Shown: positions 9,029 through 18,331, counted from the first letter of the stretch. The stretch: DNA of 64,000 nucleotides from JAPHTQ01 sp050295975 (GCA_050295975.1 JBNKQR010000009.1:4282-68281), one strand, 5' to 3'. Program-made: numbers and translations. Notes: generated by a model from the sequence alone, not told the origin.

Positions 9029-9496
9029 ATGAGCGACCTCAGTATTGGCAGCAAGGTACCCGACTTTACCCTCCCGGCCACTGGCGATCAGGAGATTCGC
9101 CTGAAAAAGCTCAAGGGTAAAAACGTCGTGCTCTATTTCTATCCCAAGGACAGCACTCCGGGCTGCACCACCGAAGGCCATGAATTTAGTGAGCTGCATG
9201 CCGAGTTCGATAAACTTGGCACAGAGGTGTTCGGTGTCTCCCGCGATAGCATCAAATCCCACGAAAATTTCAAGGCTAAACAGGACTTCCCGTTCGAGCT
9301 TCTCTCCGATCAGGATGAGACCTTATGTCAGATGTTCAATGTGATTCGTGAGAAGAATATGTACGGTAAGAAGGTGATGGGCATCGAGCGCAGTACCTTC
9401 CTTATTGACGCTAAGGGCGTGCTCCGCCAGGAGTGGCGCAAGGTCAAGGCTGCAGGCCATGCCGCTGAAGTACTGGAAGCGCTCAAGGCACTGTAA
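9029..9496 (+). CDS. bcp: Thioredoxin-dependent peroxiredoxin (Bcp/PrxQ)
   Basis: 155 residues, full length for Bcp (E. coli 156). It reduces hydrogen and organic peroxides using thioredoxin. The peroxidatic site is Thr43-x2-Cys46 in YPKDSTPGCTTEG. The resolving cysteine found five residues later in E. coli Bcp is absent here (His51). The only other cysteine is Cys100 in DETLCQMF, at the place where the alpha-3 resolving cysteine lies in another PrxQ subgroup, so the enzyme may be an atypical 2-Cys or a 1-Cys type. It follows gcvR by 42 bases, the same pair as in E. coli. Confidence 0.95.
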   Translation: MSDLSIGSKVPDFTLPATGDQEIRLKKLKGKNVVLYFYPKDSTPGCTTEGHEFSELHAEFDKLGTEVFGVSRDSIKSHENFKAKQDFPFELLSDQDETLCQMFNVIREKNMYGKKVMGIERSTFLIDAKGVLRQEWRKVKAAGHAAEVLEALKAL

Positions 9497-9587
9497 TCGA
9501 CCACTCTGGCGCAAAATAAATTAATCGGCTACTGTCCAGATAGAAGAGCACAGTGCCATACGAACTACCTCAACCGAAAAGTAAAAC

Positions 9588-10985
9588 ATGACCGACAAGC
9601 GGCTTTTTGTTCTCGACACCAACGTGCTGATGCACGATCCGACGGCCTTCTTCCGTTTCCAGGAACACGATATCTATCTACCGATGGTAGTGCTAGAAGA
9701 GCTGGACAATAACAAGAAGGGGCATTCCGAAGTCGCGCGTAATGCCCGACAGGCGAGCCGCTTTATGGATGAGCTGATGCTCGACATCAGCACCGAAAGC
9801 ATCGCAGAAGGTATTCCGCTTTCTACCGGTGGTTTCGCAAACGGGCACAAGACCTCCAGCGGCAAACTTTTTTTCCAGACTGAGATCATGGAAGCCAAGC
9901 TGCCCTCCTCACTACCCGGCAGCAAGTCGGACAACACCATTCTCGGCACCGCCCTGGCTCTGCAACACCAGCAACCTAAGCGTAGCGTCACTCTGGTGTC
10001 AAAAGACACCAACATGCGCATTAAGGCGTCGATCCTCGGTATCCATTCAGAGGACTATCGTAATGACCAGGTGCTGGAAGACGTTGAACTGCTTTACCGC
10101 GGCACCACTGAGTTGTCTGACGATTTCTGGGAACAACACAGTAAGGAGATGCACTCCTGGCAGGAAGAGGGGCGCACCTTCTACCGACTCAGCGGACCGG
10201 ATGTGAATGACTGGTATCCCAACCAGTTCATCCACCAACCTGAGGAAGAAGGTTTTCACGCCATCGTACGTAAGGTAGTCGATGGTGATGCCATCATCGA
10301 AACCGTGCGCGACTACGCCAACCCAAATCACAACGTATGGGGCATCAACGCCCGCAACCGTGAGCAGAACTTCGCGCTAAACCTGCTGATGGATCCTGAG
10401 ATCGACTTTGTCACACTGGTGGGCCAGGCAGGCACTGGCAAAACCTTGCTGACTCTCGCTGCTGGCCTGGCCCAGGTACTGGATGACAAGCGTTACGCCG
10501 AGATCATAATGACCCGGGTAACCGTATCGGTCGGCGAAGATATCGGCTTCCTCCCTGGTACCGAGGAAGAAAAAATGACCCCATGGATGGGCGCACTAAT
10601 GGACAACCTGGAAGTGCTCACCCAATCGGAACATAACAGCGACTGGGAACGTGCTGCTACCCAGGATCTGCTAAACAAGCGGATCAAAATCCGCTCGCTC
10701 AACTTCATGCGTGGTCGTACGTTCCTCAACAAATACCTGATTATCGATGAGGCACAAAACCTGACCTCCAAACAGATGAAGACCCTGATCACCCGCGCAG
10801 GCCCCGGTACCAAGGTGATCTGTCTGGGTAATATTGCGCAGATCGATACCCCTTACCTAACCGAGACCAACTCGGGGCTGACCTACGTGGTCGATCGCTT
10901 CAAGGAGTGGGAACACAGTGGACATGCCACCCTGATGCGTGGTGAACGTTCACGCCTGGCCGACTACGCAGCTGAACAGCTCTAG
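9588..10985 (+). CDS. PIN domain-PhoH ATPase fusion (PhoH2/YlaK type)
   Basis: 465 residues. Residues 1-140 form a PIN nuclease domain with acidic positions in FVLDTNVLMHDP and LEELDNNKKG and the SDNTILGTAL / LVSKDTNMRIKA segments. The C-terminal half is a PhoH P-loop ATPase with Walker A GQAGTGKT at 279-286 and Walker B YLIIDEAQNLT. Family members with this fusion act as RNA-directed helicase/RNases in mycobacteria; in proteobacteria the role is less clear. It sits alone between bcp and nth and has no antitoxin-like partner upstream, so a toxin-antitoxin role is not supported here. Confidence 0.93.
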   Translation: MTDKRLFVLDTNVLMHDPTAFFRFQEHDIYLPMVVLEELDNNKKGHSEVARNARQASRFMDELMLDISTESIAEGIPLSTGGFANGHKTSSGKLFFQTEIMEAKLPSSLPGSKSDNTILGTALALQHQQPKRSVTLVSKDTNMRIKASILGIHSEDYRNDQVLEDVELLYRGTTELSDDFWEQHSKEMHSWQEEGRTFYRLSGPDVNDWYPNQFIHQPEEEGFHAIVRKVVDGDAIIETVRDYANPNHNVWGINARNREQNFALNLLMDPEIDFVTLVGQAGTGKTLLTLAAGLAQVLDDKRYAEIIMTRVTVSVGEDIGFLPGTEEEKMTPWMGALMDNLEVLTQSEHNSDWERAATQDLLNKRIKIRSLNFMRGRTFLNKYLIIDEAQNLTSKQMKTLITRAGPGTKVICLGNIAQIDTPYLTETNSGLTYVVDRFKEWEHSGHATLMRGERSRLADYAAEQL

Positions 10986-11008
10986 CATCTCTGTGCTGAA
11001 TCTTTGGT

Positions 11009-11644
11009 ATGAATCGGGACAAGCGCAGTGAAATCTTTCGTCGGCTGCGGGCAGAAAACCCGCAGCCGACAACAGAGCTCAACTACAGTACCCCTTTCGA
11101 ATTGTTGATTGCGGTGATCCTCTCTGCCCAGGCTACCGATAAAGGCGTCAACAAGGCTACCGCTAAACTCTTCCCCGTAGCCAATACTCCTGAAGCAATT
11201 CTTGCCCTGGGTGAAGACCGCCTCAAAGACTACGTCAAAACTATCGGTCTGTTTAACAGTAAGGCTGCTAACATAGTCAAAACCTGCAAGTTACTGCTCG
11301 AGCAACATGGCAGTGAAGTCCCCGAGGATCGCGAAGCGCTGGAGGCACTTCCCGGCGTTGGTCGCAAAACCGCCAATGTGGTCCTCAATACCGCCTTTGG
11401 TCATCCAACCATGGCAGTCGACACCCATATCTTTCGTGTCTCCAATCGCACCGGTATCGCACCAGGAAAGAATGTTCTCGAAGTGGAGAAAAAACTACTT
11501 AAATTCGTACCACAGGAGTTTATCCACAACGCACATCACTGGTTGATTCTGCATGGCCGCTACATCTGCGTGGCACGCAAACCCAAGTGCAGCGCCTGCG
11601 TTATCGAAGACCTGTGCGAATATAAACAGAAGGTTTACGAATAG
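11009..11644 (+). CDS. nth: Endonuclease III
   Basis: 211 residues, the length of E. coli Nth. It is a bifunctional DNA glycosylase/AP lyase for oxidised pyrimidines. The helix-hairpin-helix is LPGVGRKTANVVLN with catalytic Lys120, and catalytic Asp138 is in MAVDTHIFRVSNR. The [4Fe-4S] cluster ligands are Cys187, Cys194, Cys197 and Cys203, with the exact C-x6-C-x2-C-x5-C spacing. The DUF1841 gene begins 2 bases after its stop, so they are co-transcribed. The lysine and aspartate positions are numerically identical to the E. coli enzyme. Confidence 0.98.
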   Translation: MNRDKRSEIFRRLRAENPQPTTELNYSTPFELLIAVILSAQATDKGVNKATAKLFPVANTPEAILALGEDRLKDYVKTIGLFNSKAANIVKTCKLLLEQHGSEVPEDREALEALPGVGRKTANVVLNTAFGHPTMAVDTHIFRVSNRTGIAPGKNVLEVEKKLLKFVPQEFIHNAHHWLILHGRYICVARKPKCSACVIEDLCEYKQKVYE

Positions 11645-11646
11645 TT

Positions 11647-12075
11647 ATGTTCTTCAGTAACAATCGTGATGAGTTGCGTCGTTTCTATATGGATAGCTGG
11701 CGCAAATTTCAAAACAGGGAACCGTTACAACCACTGGAAGCAATGGTTGCAGAGGTCATTGCCCAGCATCCGGAATATCACACAATGCTGGAGAAAGGTG
11801 AAGATTCACTGGACCGTGATTTCCTTCCGGAAGAGGGACAAAGTAATCCCTTCCTGCATATGGGGATGCATCTGGCGATCCGTGAACAGCTCAGCACTGG
11901 AAGGCCTCATGGAATAACAGAAGTCCACAGCAAGCTTCTCCAGAGTATCAGTGACCCTCATGATGTCGAACACCGGATGCTGGAGTGTCTGGGTGAGGCG
12001 ATGTGGCAGGCACAACGCTCAGGTACCCCACCTGATGAATTACGCTATCTCGAGTGTCTGAAAAAAATTAGTTAA
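11647..12075 (+). CDS. DUF1841 family protein
   Basis: 142 residues. The opening (FFSNNRDELRRFYMDSWRKFQNREPLQPLEAMVAEVI), the HPEYHTMLE motif, and the segment NPFLHMGMHLAIREQLSTGRPHGI with conserved histidines are typical of DUF1841. This family is widespread in beta- and gammaproteobacteria and its function is unknown. The protein is soluble, with no signal sequence. It follows nth by 2 bases and precedes a hotdog thioesterase. The histidine-rich mid-segment could bind a metal, but this is only suggested by spacing. Confidence 0.85.
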   Translation: MFFSNNRDELRRFYMDSWRKFQNREPLQPLEAMVAEVIAQHPEYHTMLEKGEDSLDRDFLPEEGQSNPFLHMGMHLAIREQLSTGRPHGITEVHSKLLQSISDPHDVEHRMLECLGEAMWQAQRSGTPPDELRYLECLKKIS

Positions 12076-12087
12076 CAGGAATGCATT

Positions 12088-12438
12088 GTGGAACAACATA
12101 AACTGGTTCTGCCGGAACACCTCAACCACTACGGCTACCTATTTGGTGGCGACATGCTCAAATGGGTCGACGAGTATTCATGGATCGCTGCCACCCTGGA
12201 CTATCCAGGCTGCAAGTTCGTCACTATTGGCATGGACGAAGTCGCCTTCCGCAAACCGGTGAATAAAGGGGCTCTGCTACGCTTCAATATCATTAAGGAA
12301 AAACAGGGTACCAGCTCGGTGGTGTACGCAGTGGAAGTGTTTGCAGATAGTCTGGAGAGTGGCAAGGAGGAACAGGTCTTCTCTACTCGTGTCACCTTCG
12401 TCTGCCTGGACGACGAGGGAAAGAAAAGAGCGCTATAG
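12088..12438 (+). CDS. Acyl-CoA thioesterase-like hotdog protein
   Basis: 116 residues of one hotdog domain. The segment NHYGYLFGGDMLKWVDEYSWIAA is the acyl-CoA hydrolase signature (N/G-xx-GG-xx-L-xx-D), followed by a VTIGMDEVAFRKPVNKGALLRF strand-helix pair. It resembles YciA-type thioesterases, which hydrolyse short- to medium-chain acyl-CoA; the substrate is not readable. Translation starts at GTG 12088 behind an AACAGGA ribosome site (12074-12080, 7-base spacing). An ATG at 12081 is in another frame. It is the last gene of the gcvR-to-thioesterase plus-strand run and is convergent with gloA, with only 12 bases between the stops. Confidence 0.85.
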   Translation: MEQHKLVLPEHLNHYGYLFGGDMLKWVDEYSWIAATLDYPGCKFVTIGMDEVAFRKPVNKGALLRFNIIKEKQGTSSVVYAVEVFADSLESGKEEQVFSTRVTFVCLDDEGKKRAL

Positions 12439-12450
12439 ACGATCTAAGAA

Positions 12451-12837
12451 TTAGACCTTCTTCCCAATCAGTTCGATAGGATAGCCATCCGGGTCTTCGA
12501 CAAAAGCTATAATGGTCGTCCCGGCGTTCATTGGTCCCGCATCACGGAGTATCTTGCCACCCCGCTCACGAATCTTAGTTGTGGCCAAATAGACATCATC
12601 TACTTCCAGAGCAATGTGTCCGTAGCCATTACCCATCTCGTAACTCTCTACGCCCCAGTTATAGGTCAATTCAATAACCGCTTCATCACTCTCTTCTCCG
12701 TAACCTAGAAATGCCAAGGAGAATTCACCTTGTGGATAGTCGCTCTTGCGCAACAAACGCATGCCAAGGACATGGGTATAAAAGTCGATGGAGCGCTGTA
12801 GATCACCAACACGTAACATGGTGTGCAATATTCGCAT
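12451..12837 (-). CDS. gloA: Lactoylglutathione lyase (glyoxalase I)
   Basis: 128 residues. It isomerises the hemithioacetal of methylglyoxal and glutathione to lactoylglutathione. All four metal ligands of the E. coli nickel enzyme are present at the same numbers: His5, Glu56, His74 and Glu122. The two beta-alpha-beta-beta-beta modules are intact. The gene lies between a convergent hotdog gene and a large c-di-GMP protein on the same strand; 27 bases separate it from the latter. Confidence 0.97.
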   Translation of the reverse strand: MRILHTMLRVGDLQRSIDFYTHVLGMRLLRKSDYPQGEFSLAFLGYGEESDEAVIELTYNWGVESYEMGNGYGHIALEVDDVYLATTKIRERGGKILRDAGPMNAGTTIIAFVEDPDGYPIELIGKKV

Positions 12838-12864
12838 TGTCGTACCTCGTATTTAATCGATAAA

Positions 12865-15822
12865 TCAGCCAGGAAGACAATTGGCTTGAGTGCCGTTACC
12901 CAATTTATCGACTACATGAGTTAACGGTTCAGGCATGGCGATGCCAAATCCCTGGACAAAGTCGACACCCATCGTCCTGAGTTCCGCAATAATGGCTTCG
13001 TTCTCAACAAATTCAGCAATGGTCTTCAGGCCCATAACATGCCCAATCTGGTTAATCGACTCAACCATAGCATGGTCCAGATTATCTATCGCCATACCCT
13101 TGACGAAGCTACCATCAATCTTGATGTAGTCTACCTGCAAACCTTTTAAATAACCGAACGAACTCAAGCCACTACCAAAATCATCCAGCGAGAAGAAACA
13201 ACCGTGCTTTTTCAGTGTATCGATAAACTTTCGTGCTCTACTTAAATGGGTGATAGCCGCAGTCTCAGTGATTTCGAAGCAGATGAAGCTGGCATCAATT
13301 CCTGTTACTGCTAACTGTTCAAGGACGAAATCAAGAAAATGTTCATCCGTCAACGATTGGCCGGAGAGATTAATGGTACAGCGGAATGGTGGATGAGAGT
13401 TATCGCCCTGAGCAAGTCGCATAGAATCAAACGTACGTCTTACTACCCAACGGTCGATGGTGGGCATTAGATTGTAGCGTTCGGCAGCGGGAATGAACGC
13501 CATCGGATAGACAAGCTCTCCCCTCTCATCATGTAACCGCAGTAGTACCTCTCCTCTTGGTATAAGCTCGGCTCCTTTCTCAATCAGTGGCAAAATAGGT
13601 TGAAAGTAGAGGGCAAACTGTTCTTCTTCAAAAGCATCGGAGATACGATGTATCCACTCCATCTCGCGGTGATGACGTGCAACTGCTTTATCTTGATCAT
13701 CTGCCACATGCACCCGGTTTCGACCTGCCTCCTTAGCCACATAGCAGGCAGCGTCTGCCAGACTTAATACGTCAATCAATGAACCCGAGCCAGCTGTAAT
13801 TGGTACTACACCGATACTAACCCCAATTTCAAAACAGCGATCCTTCCAGGCAAAACGGAAATCTCGAACATGCTGTCGCAACATGTCTGCGATCTCTCTG
13901 GCCTTATGCAATGGGCAATCCATCAGCAATAAACCAAATTCGTCTCCGCCAAGACGAGCAAGGATATCGTGCTCACGAACAGATTCACTAAGTAGATGAG
14001 ATAGCTGTCGCAGCAACTCGTCGCCGGCACGATGACCACTGGTGTCGTTCACCACTTTAAACTGATCCAGATCCATGTAGCAGAGTACATGGTGAATATT
14101 CTCGTTACGAGATTTCAGGATCGCTACTTCAAGCTGATGCTCAAACTCTCTCCGATTAACCAGTCCGGTAAGCATGTCATGACTCGCCTGATAACTGAGC
14201 TGGCGTGCCATGGTCATTACTTCTGTAATGTCGTGCAGTACCAAAACAACACCGACTATTTCATCATGCCGTGAGCGCATCGGCGCCGCTGTAATATTAA
14301 TGGCAAACTGGCTGCCATCATTGTGGGTAAGAATTCCGTCATCGGCGTGCACCATGGCACTATCACGATGCAGGATAAGTTCAACCAGATCGTGCAACTC
14401 TTCCCCTGTGCTCTCATTGAACAGTTTAAGCACACGCATATAGTGCGCCCCACTGACATCCTCCAGCTTGCAATCTAGCAGTCGTTCCGCTACCGGATTC
14501 AGATATTCAATATTGCCATTAACATCCGTAGTAACAACACCATCACCAATTGAGGCCAGTGTAACCAGTGCGCGCTGCGTTTCCTTTTCCAGTGCCTTTT
14601 CTGCCAGAATAAGTTGTGTTACATCACGGGTATTACCTTCGACACCTGCAATTTCACCATCATGGTCATAGTAGAAATGTGCGTTTGTGGAAACCCACAC
14701 CATTGAACCATTTTTGGCGCGTAGGTTAATAATGTCATTACGTACCATACCGCCATTTTCTGTCATTCGCTCCAGTAAACGTTCACGCTTTTCTGGTTCT
14801 GCGTAATAGTGAGCCAGCTGCGTCCCAATCAATTCGTCTGGTGAATAGCCGACACACTGTTCAACGGCACCCGTGATAAAGATGATGACGCCACCGCGAT
14901 CTGTGCGGTAAAAAATATCCTGCATATCATGCAGAATCCCACTCAGATCCTGTTCAGAGCGACGCAACTGATACTCCATCTCTTTCTGCTTTTCTAGCAT
15001 GCGCCGGTATTCATTTGTCAGCACGCCTAATTCATCAGTTGAATTAGATACCAGTCGTTCTAAATCGAGGTGCTGAGGCTCAACATTTTGGTGTAAAAGA
15101 CTCTCCAGTGGATTTAGTGCCTGCCCAAAACTACGCACAAATAGTAGACTACCGGCAATCGCAATCACTTCCAGCAGGAGCCAAACAATGAATGTCTCAA
15201 GACCGAAGTATCCGGTTCTTGCCCAGTAGTATTGAATCAATACAGTATCAATAAGCAGCGGCACCAATGAACCTATAAGAAACACCTTCATCTTGATCGT
15301 TATGTGCGCCTTACCAAGAAATTCACCGCGGAAGGTTTTGCCAAAAAGATCTACGATCAGGAAGAACAGCGGCAGGCCAACCAAAATGGTTACAATCAAT
15401 GCCACCAGATGAATACGGAACCAGTCTATTGGCTGGGGTTGGTAACCATACATCTCGATTGCTTCCACCATCACGAGATTTGGTGCCAGTATGAGCGTCA
15501 GTGTAAGAAAGCCCCAGAAATGTAATGGGAAGGTTCTGGCTCGTTTCAGTGCCAGCTCTTTAGTGTATGGTTCTGGGGTATGCAGGAATTGCACTATGGG
15601 TTGGGCAAAACGATGAAAGTAGATACCAGCAAGGAAGAATGAACCGAACACCAGCTCGGCCATGGGCAGACTGAACATGATGCCGCGCACCTCCTCGAAT
15701 GTAAAAATATCAACGAAGGCGATAAACAGCATGCCGACGCCTGGGGGGAAGACCCAGGCGAGCAGCACCAGCGTTAGAAATTGTGACAGGAATTTGTCAG
15801 CAGACATTCGACTACTTTCCAT
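12865..15822 (-). CDS. Membrane PAS-GGDEF-EAL c-di-GMP turnover protein
   Basis: 985 residues. The N-terminus (about 1-245) has six or so hydrophobic segments, followed by a HAMP-like helical linker, then two PAS domains (about 295-410 with MQDIFYRTDRGGVIIFITGAVEQCVGYSPDELIG, and about 420-540). A GGDEF domain has GGDEF intact at 625-629 and an RxxD inhibitory site (REHD) five residues before it. The C-terminal EAL domain has EVLLR at 758-762 in place of EALLR, plus INLSGQSL, CFEITETAAI, DDFGSG and the GFGIAMPEP end, so the phosphodiesterase residues look intact. Both activities are possible. A second ATG 15 bases in (15807) has a better GGAAAG ribosome site. It lies 2.5 kb from the Pel operon, whose PelD can bind c-di-GMP. 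Confidence 0.93.
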   Translation of the reverse strand: MESSRMSADKFLSQFLTLVLLAWVFPPGVGMLFIAFVDIFTFEEVRGIMFSLPMAELVFGSFFLAGIYFHRFAQPIVQFLHTPEPYTKELALKRARTFPLHFWGFLTLTLILAPNLVMVEAIEMYGYQPQPIDWFRIHLVALIVTILVGLPLFFLIVDLFGKTFRGEFLGKAHITIKMKVFLIGSLVPLLIDTVLIQYYWARTGYFGLETFIVWLLLEVIAIAGSLLFVRSFGQALNPLESLLHQNVEPQHLDLERLVSNSTDELGVLTNEYRRMLEKQKEMEYQLRRSEQDLSGILHDMQDIFYRTDRGGVIIFITGAVEQCVGYSPDELIGTQLAHYYAEPEKRERLLERMTENGGMVRNDIINLRAKNGSMVWVSTNAHFYYDHDGEIAGVEGNTRDVTQLILAEKALEKETQRALVTLASIGDGVVTTDVNGNIEYLNPVAERLLDCKLEDVSGAHYMRVLKLFNESTGEELHDLVELILHRDSAMVHADDGILTHNDGSQFAINITAAPMRSRHDEIVGVVLVLHDITEVMTMARQLSYQASHDMLTGLVNRREFEHQLEVAILKSRNENIHHVLCYMDLDQFKVVNDTSGHRAGDELLRQLSHLLSESVREHDILARLGGDEFGLLLMDCPLHKAREIADMLRQHVRDFRFAWKDRCFEIGVSIGVVPITAGSGSLIDVLSLADAACYVAKEAGRNRVHVADDQDKAVARHHREMEWIHRISDAFEEEQFALYFQPILPLIEKGAELIPRGEVLLRLHDERGELVYPMAFIPAAERYNLMPTIDRWVVRRTFDSMRLAQGDNSHPPFRCTINLSGQSLTDEHFLDFVLEQLAVTGIDASFICFEITETAAITHLSRARKFIDTLKKHGCFFSLDDFGSGLSSFGYLKGLQVDYIKIDGSFVKGMAIDNLDHAMVESINQIGHVMGLKTIAEFVENEAIIAELRTMGVDFVQGFGIAMPEPLTHVVDKLGNGTQANCLPG

Positions 15823-15850
15823 AGCGGCAGAAAGCCTCTCCCCCTGGTAT

Positions 15851-15872
15851 CGGCACGCATGATCGCGTGCCG
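15851..15872. terminator. Hairpin between argG and the GGDEF-EAL gene
   Basis: CGGCACGC, six bases, GCGTGCCG: an 8-bp perfect stem in the 57-bp gap just after the argG stop. There is no T-run directly behind it on the minus strand (a T8 run lies on the plus-strand side instead), so it may be only a weak or processed terminator. Confidence 0.35.
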
Positions 15873-15879
15873 TGGCTAC

Positions 15880-17094
15880 CTATTTTTTTCTTTTTGCCCC
15901 GATTCTCAGACGCAGCGCATTGAGGCGGATAAATCCTTCCGCATCTTTCTGGTTATAGGCACCTGCATCATCTTCAAAGGTGGCAATGGATTCATCAAAC
16001 AGTGAATCTTTCTCTGATTTACGTCCGGCTAGAATCACGTTGCCTTTGTAGAGTTTGATCCGCACCGTACCATTAACGTGTTCCTGAGTCTTGTCGATGG
16101 CCGCCTGCAACATCTCCCGTTCCGGGCTCCACCAGTAACCGTTGTAGATCATCTCAGCGTAGCGCGGCATTAGCTCGTCTTTCAGGTGCGCGGCACCGCG
16201 ATCCAGGGTCAACGACTCGATGGCACGGTGCGCCTTGAGCATCACAGTACCGGCCGGGGTCTCATAACAGCCACGGGATTTCATCCCTACGTAACGGTTC
16301 TCCACCAGGTCATCACGACCGACGCCGTTGGCACCCGCCACTTTGTTTAGATATTCCATCACTGTCGCCGGACTCATCGCCTTACCGTCGATAGCAACGA
16401 TGTCACCCTTCTCAAAGGTCAGCTCCAGATAGGTAGGCTCATCCGGGGCCATCTCTGGTGAGACGGTCCAGCGCCACATATCCTCTTCTGGCTCGGCCCA
16501 GGGGTCCTCAAGGATGTCACCTTCATAGGAGATATGCAGCAGGTTGGCATCCATGGAATAGGGAGACTTTTTGCTCTGCTTGGCAAAGTCGATTTCAATA
16601 CCATGCTCCTTGGCGTAGGCCATCAGCTTTTCGCGGGAGTTGAGGTCCCACTCACGCCACGGCGCAATCACCTTCACATCGGGCATTAGTGCATAGGCAC
16701 CCAGCTCGAAGCGTACCTGGTCGTTACCCTTGCCGGTGGCCCCGTGGGAGATGGCATCAGCACCCGTCTCTTTGGCGATCTCGACCAGACGTTTGGCAAT
16801 CAGCGGACGGGCGATGGAAGTACCGAGGCGGTACTCCCCCTCATAGAGGGCATTGGCACGCATCATCGGATAGACATAGTCGCGAGCAAACTCCTCACGC
16901 ATATCGTCGATATAGATCTCCTTCACCCCTGCCGCCTTGGCCTTGGCCCGAGCCGGTTCCACCTCTTCACCCTGACCGATATCGGCAGTAAAGGTCACCA
17001 CTTCGCAGTTATAGACATCCTGCAGCCACTTAAGAATGATGGAGGTATCCAGACCACCGGAATAGGCCAGAACCACTTTTTTGACGCCAGACAT
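15880..17094 (-). CDS. argG: Argininosuccinate synthase
   Basis: 404 residues, the usual type-I bacterial length. It joins citrulline and aspartate with ATP in arginine synthesis. The N-terminal P-loop is VLAYSGGLDTSIILKWL; other landmarks are FTADIGQGEEVEPARAKA, SHGATGKGNDQVRFELG and the citrulline-binding ENRYVGMKSRGCYETPAGT. The C-terminal oligomerisation helix (GFIRLNALRLRIGAKRKK) is complete. It sits alone between the c-di-GMP gene and a MotY-like gene; no other arginine gene is nearby. Confidence 0.97.
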   Translation of the reverse strand: MSGVKKVVLAYSGGLDTSIILKWLQDVYNCEVVTFTADIGQGEEVEPARAKAKAAGVKEIYIDDMREEFARDYVYPMMRANALYEGEYRLGTSIARPLIAKRLVEIAKETGADAISHGATGKGNDQVRFELGAYALMPDVKVIAPWREWDLNSREKLMAYAKEHGIEIDFAKQSKKSPYSMDANLLHISYEGDILEDPWAEPEEDMWRWTVSPEMAPDEPTYLELTFEKGDIVAIDGKAMSPATVMEYLNKVAGANGVGRDDLVENRYVGMKSRGCYETPAGTVMLKAHRAIESLTLDRGAAHLKDELMPRYAEMIYNGYWWSPEREMLQAAIDKTQEHVNGTVRIKLYKGNVILAGRKSEKDSLFDESIATFEDDAGAYNQKDAEGFIRLNALRLRIGAKRKK

Positions 17095-17185
17095 GAGAAC
17101 TCCGCAAATATAGTCAGTACCATCCCGTCAGTTCGGGACAGGGAAAAACGAGAACAGAAGTATACCTGAGGCGGGGGCTTGCTGA

Positions 17186-18073
17186 CTATTTTGACAGAGT
17201 CACATCAACAGAGCGATTGAGGGCACGACCCTGGGGGGTCTGATTACTGGCGAGAGGCTGTTTCTCCCCTTTGCTCGTAAGGGTAATTTTGCTCTTGGCG
17301 ACACCCTTTTTCAGCAGATAATCACGCACCGCGTTAGTGCGTTTCTTCGACAGTGCCTTGTTGTAGCGGCGAAAACCGACATTATCGGTACGCCCCTCCA
17401 ACAGAACTCTTTTCACCGTTGGATCCGACTTCACATACAGGGCAATCTCATCCAGACGTTTGAGTGCCGCGCTGTCCAGCTCACTACTATTGAAGTCAAA
17501 ACTAAGCCGGCTACTACGTACATAGTCGAAACTGTAGACAAACTGCTTGTCGAGACACTCAAGAAATGTCTCCAGTGGGGGACGCAGGTTGACTGACGAC
17601 AGCGCGACCTGAACATTGTCTCGGCCATCGGCCCAGTCCTGGTAAGAAAAAGTGGGAGACATACCCTGCTGCAGCTCCAGCAGCATCCGTCGCGCCATGA
17701 TCTCGGAGTAGATGAACGGGGTACGTCCCTCGCTGTAGTTGACCTGCCCCAGGTCCCTTGACTCTACGCCGTGACGCCAGGCGGGTGCCGCCGAAACCAC
17801 CCTGGCTACACCCTTATCGCGCGGGCGGTTCAATACCTGAATCTGCAAAGTGAGCTGGCCACCGGCCTGACGTACAAACTGCGCCTTGCCATAGCCGGGA
17901 ATATTCTGGGAAAGAACGCAATTCAAACGAGAGGATTCGACCCTCCATACGGCCTGATGCTCATTGGCCCCATAGAAAATCTCCCCCGCCACCGATGAGG
18001 CGATGGGAAACAGCACTGCAAAAAATGTCAGCAAACGCATCAACGCCACACCCGCCCACGAGATCGATCCCAT
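17186..18073 (-). CDS. MotY-like flagellar stator protein (OmpA/MotB C-terminal domain)
   Basis: 295 residues from the first ATG. A second ATG at 18040 opens a cleaner signal peptide (MRLLTFFAVLFPIASSVAGE), while the ATG at 18073 has the better AACAGGG ribosome site, so the start is uncertain. Residues about 30-165 form a beta-rich domain unique to MotY. Residues about 175-295 are an OmpA-like peptidoglycan-binding domain with LLEGRTDNVGFRRYNKALSKKRTNAVRDYLLKKGV. MotY forms the T-ring that holds stators in the basal body of gammaproteobacteria. A general OmpA-family protein is the alternative. It is divergent from the Pel operon. Confidence 0.8.
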   Translation of the reverse strand: MGSISWAGVALMRLLTFFAVLFPIASSVAGEIFYGANEHQAVWRVESSRLNCVLSQNIPGYGKAQFVRQAGGQLTLQIQVLNRPRDKGVARVVSAAPAWRHGVESRDLGQVNYSEGRTPFIYSEIMARRMLLELQQGMSPTFSYQDWADGRDNVQVALSSVNLRPPLETFLECLDKQFVYSFDYVRSSRLSFDFNSSELDSAALKRLDEIALYVKSDPTVKRVLLEGRTDNVGFRRYNKALSKKRTNAVRDYLLKKGVAKSKITLTSKGEKQPLASNQTPQGRALNRSVDVTLSK

Positions 18074-18331
18074 ACCCTGTTAATCGGCAGATTGGACGGA
18101 CACTTTAAAGAATTAGTAAAACCGACAAAAACAGATCGAACTACCACCTTGGTGGTAAGCGCAAATAGACATTACACATTGTTACCCCATAGGTGCCCAA
18201 ACTCTGTTGTATGAAAGGCATCACACCATTGAATTCAGACGCTTACCGTCATAACATGCCCTCGACTTTAGCCGATGCGTCGGCACCTATTTCAACGGAA
18301 GCAATTCCAAGGATGATGGAAGCTTAGCGAT
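18074..18331. promoter_or_regulatory. Divergent control region upstream of the Pel operon
   Basis: 258 bp between the MotY-like gene and pelX. It holds an operator-like dyad TACCACC-TT-GGTGGTA at 18142-18157, a separated pair TAGGTGCC (18190-18197) and GGCACCTA (18282-18289), and a small hairpin GCCGA-TGCG-TCGGC at 18271-18284 beside the second arm. I could not assign a convincing -35/-10 pair or a sigma-54 -24/-12 element. The dyads are candidates for regulator binding, for example a FleQ-like factor; this is inference. Confidence 0.45.

Noticed and set aside
9588..10985. A toxin-antitoxin module with the PIN-PhoH protein.
   Set aside because: No small antitoxin-like frame precedes the gene and its neighbours are bcp and nth.
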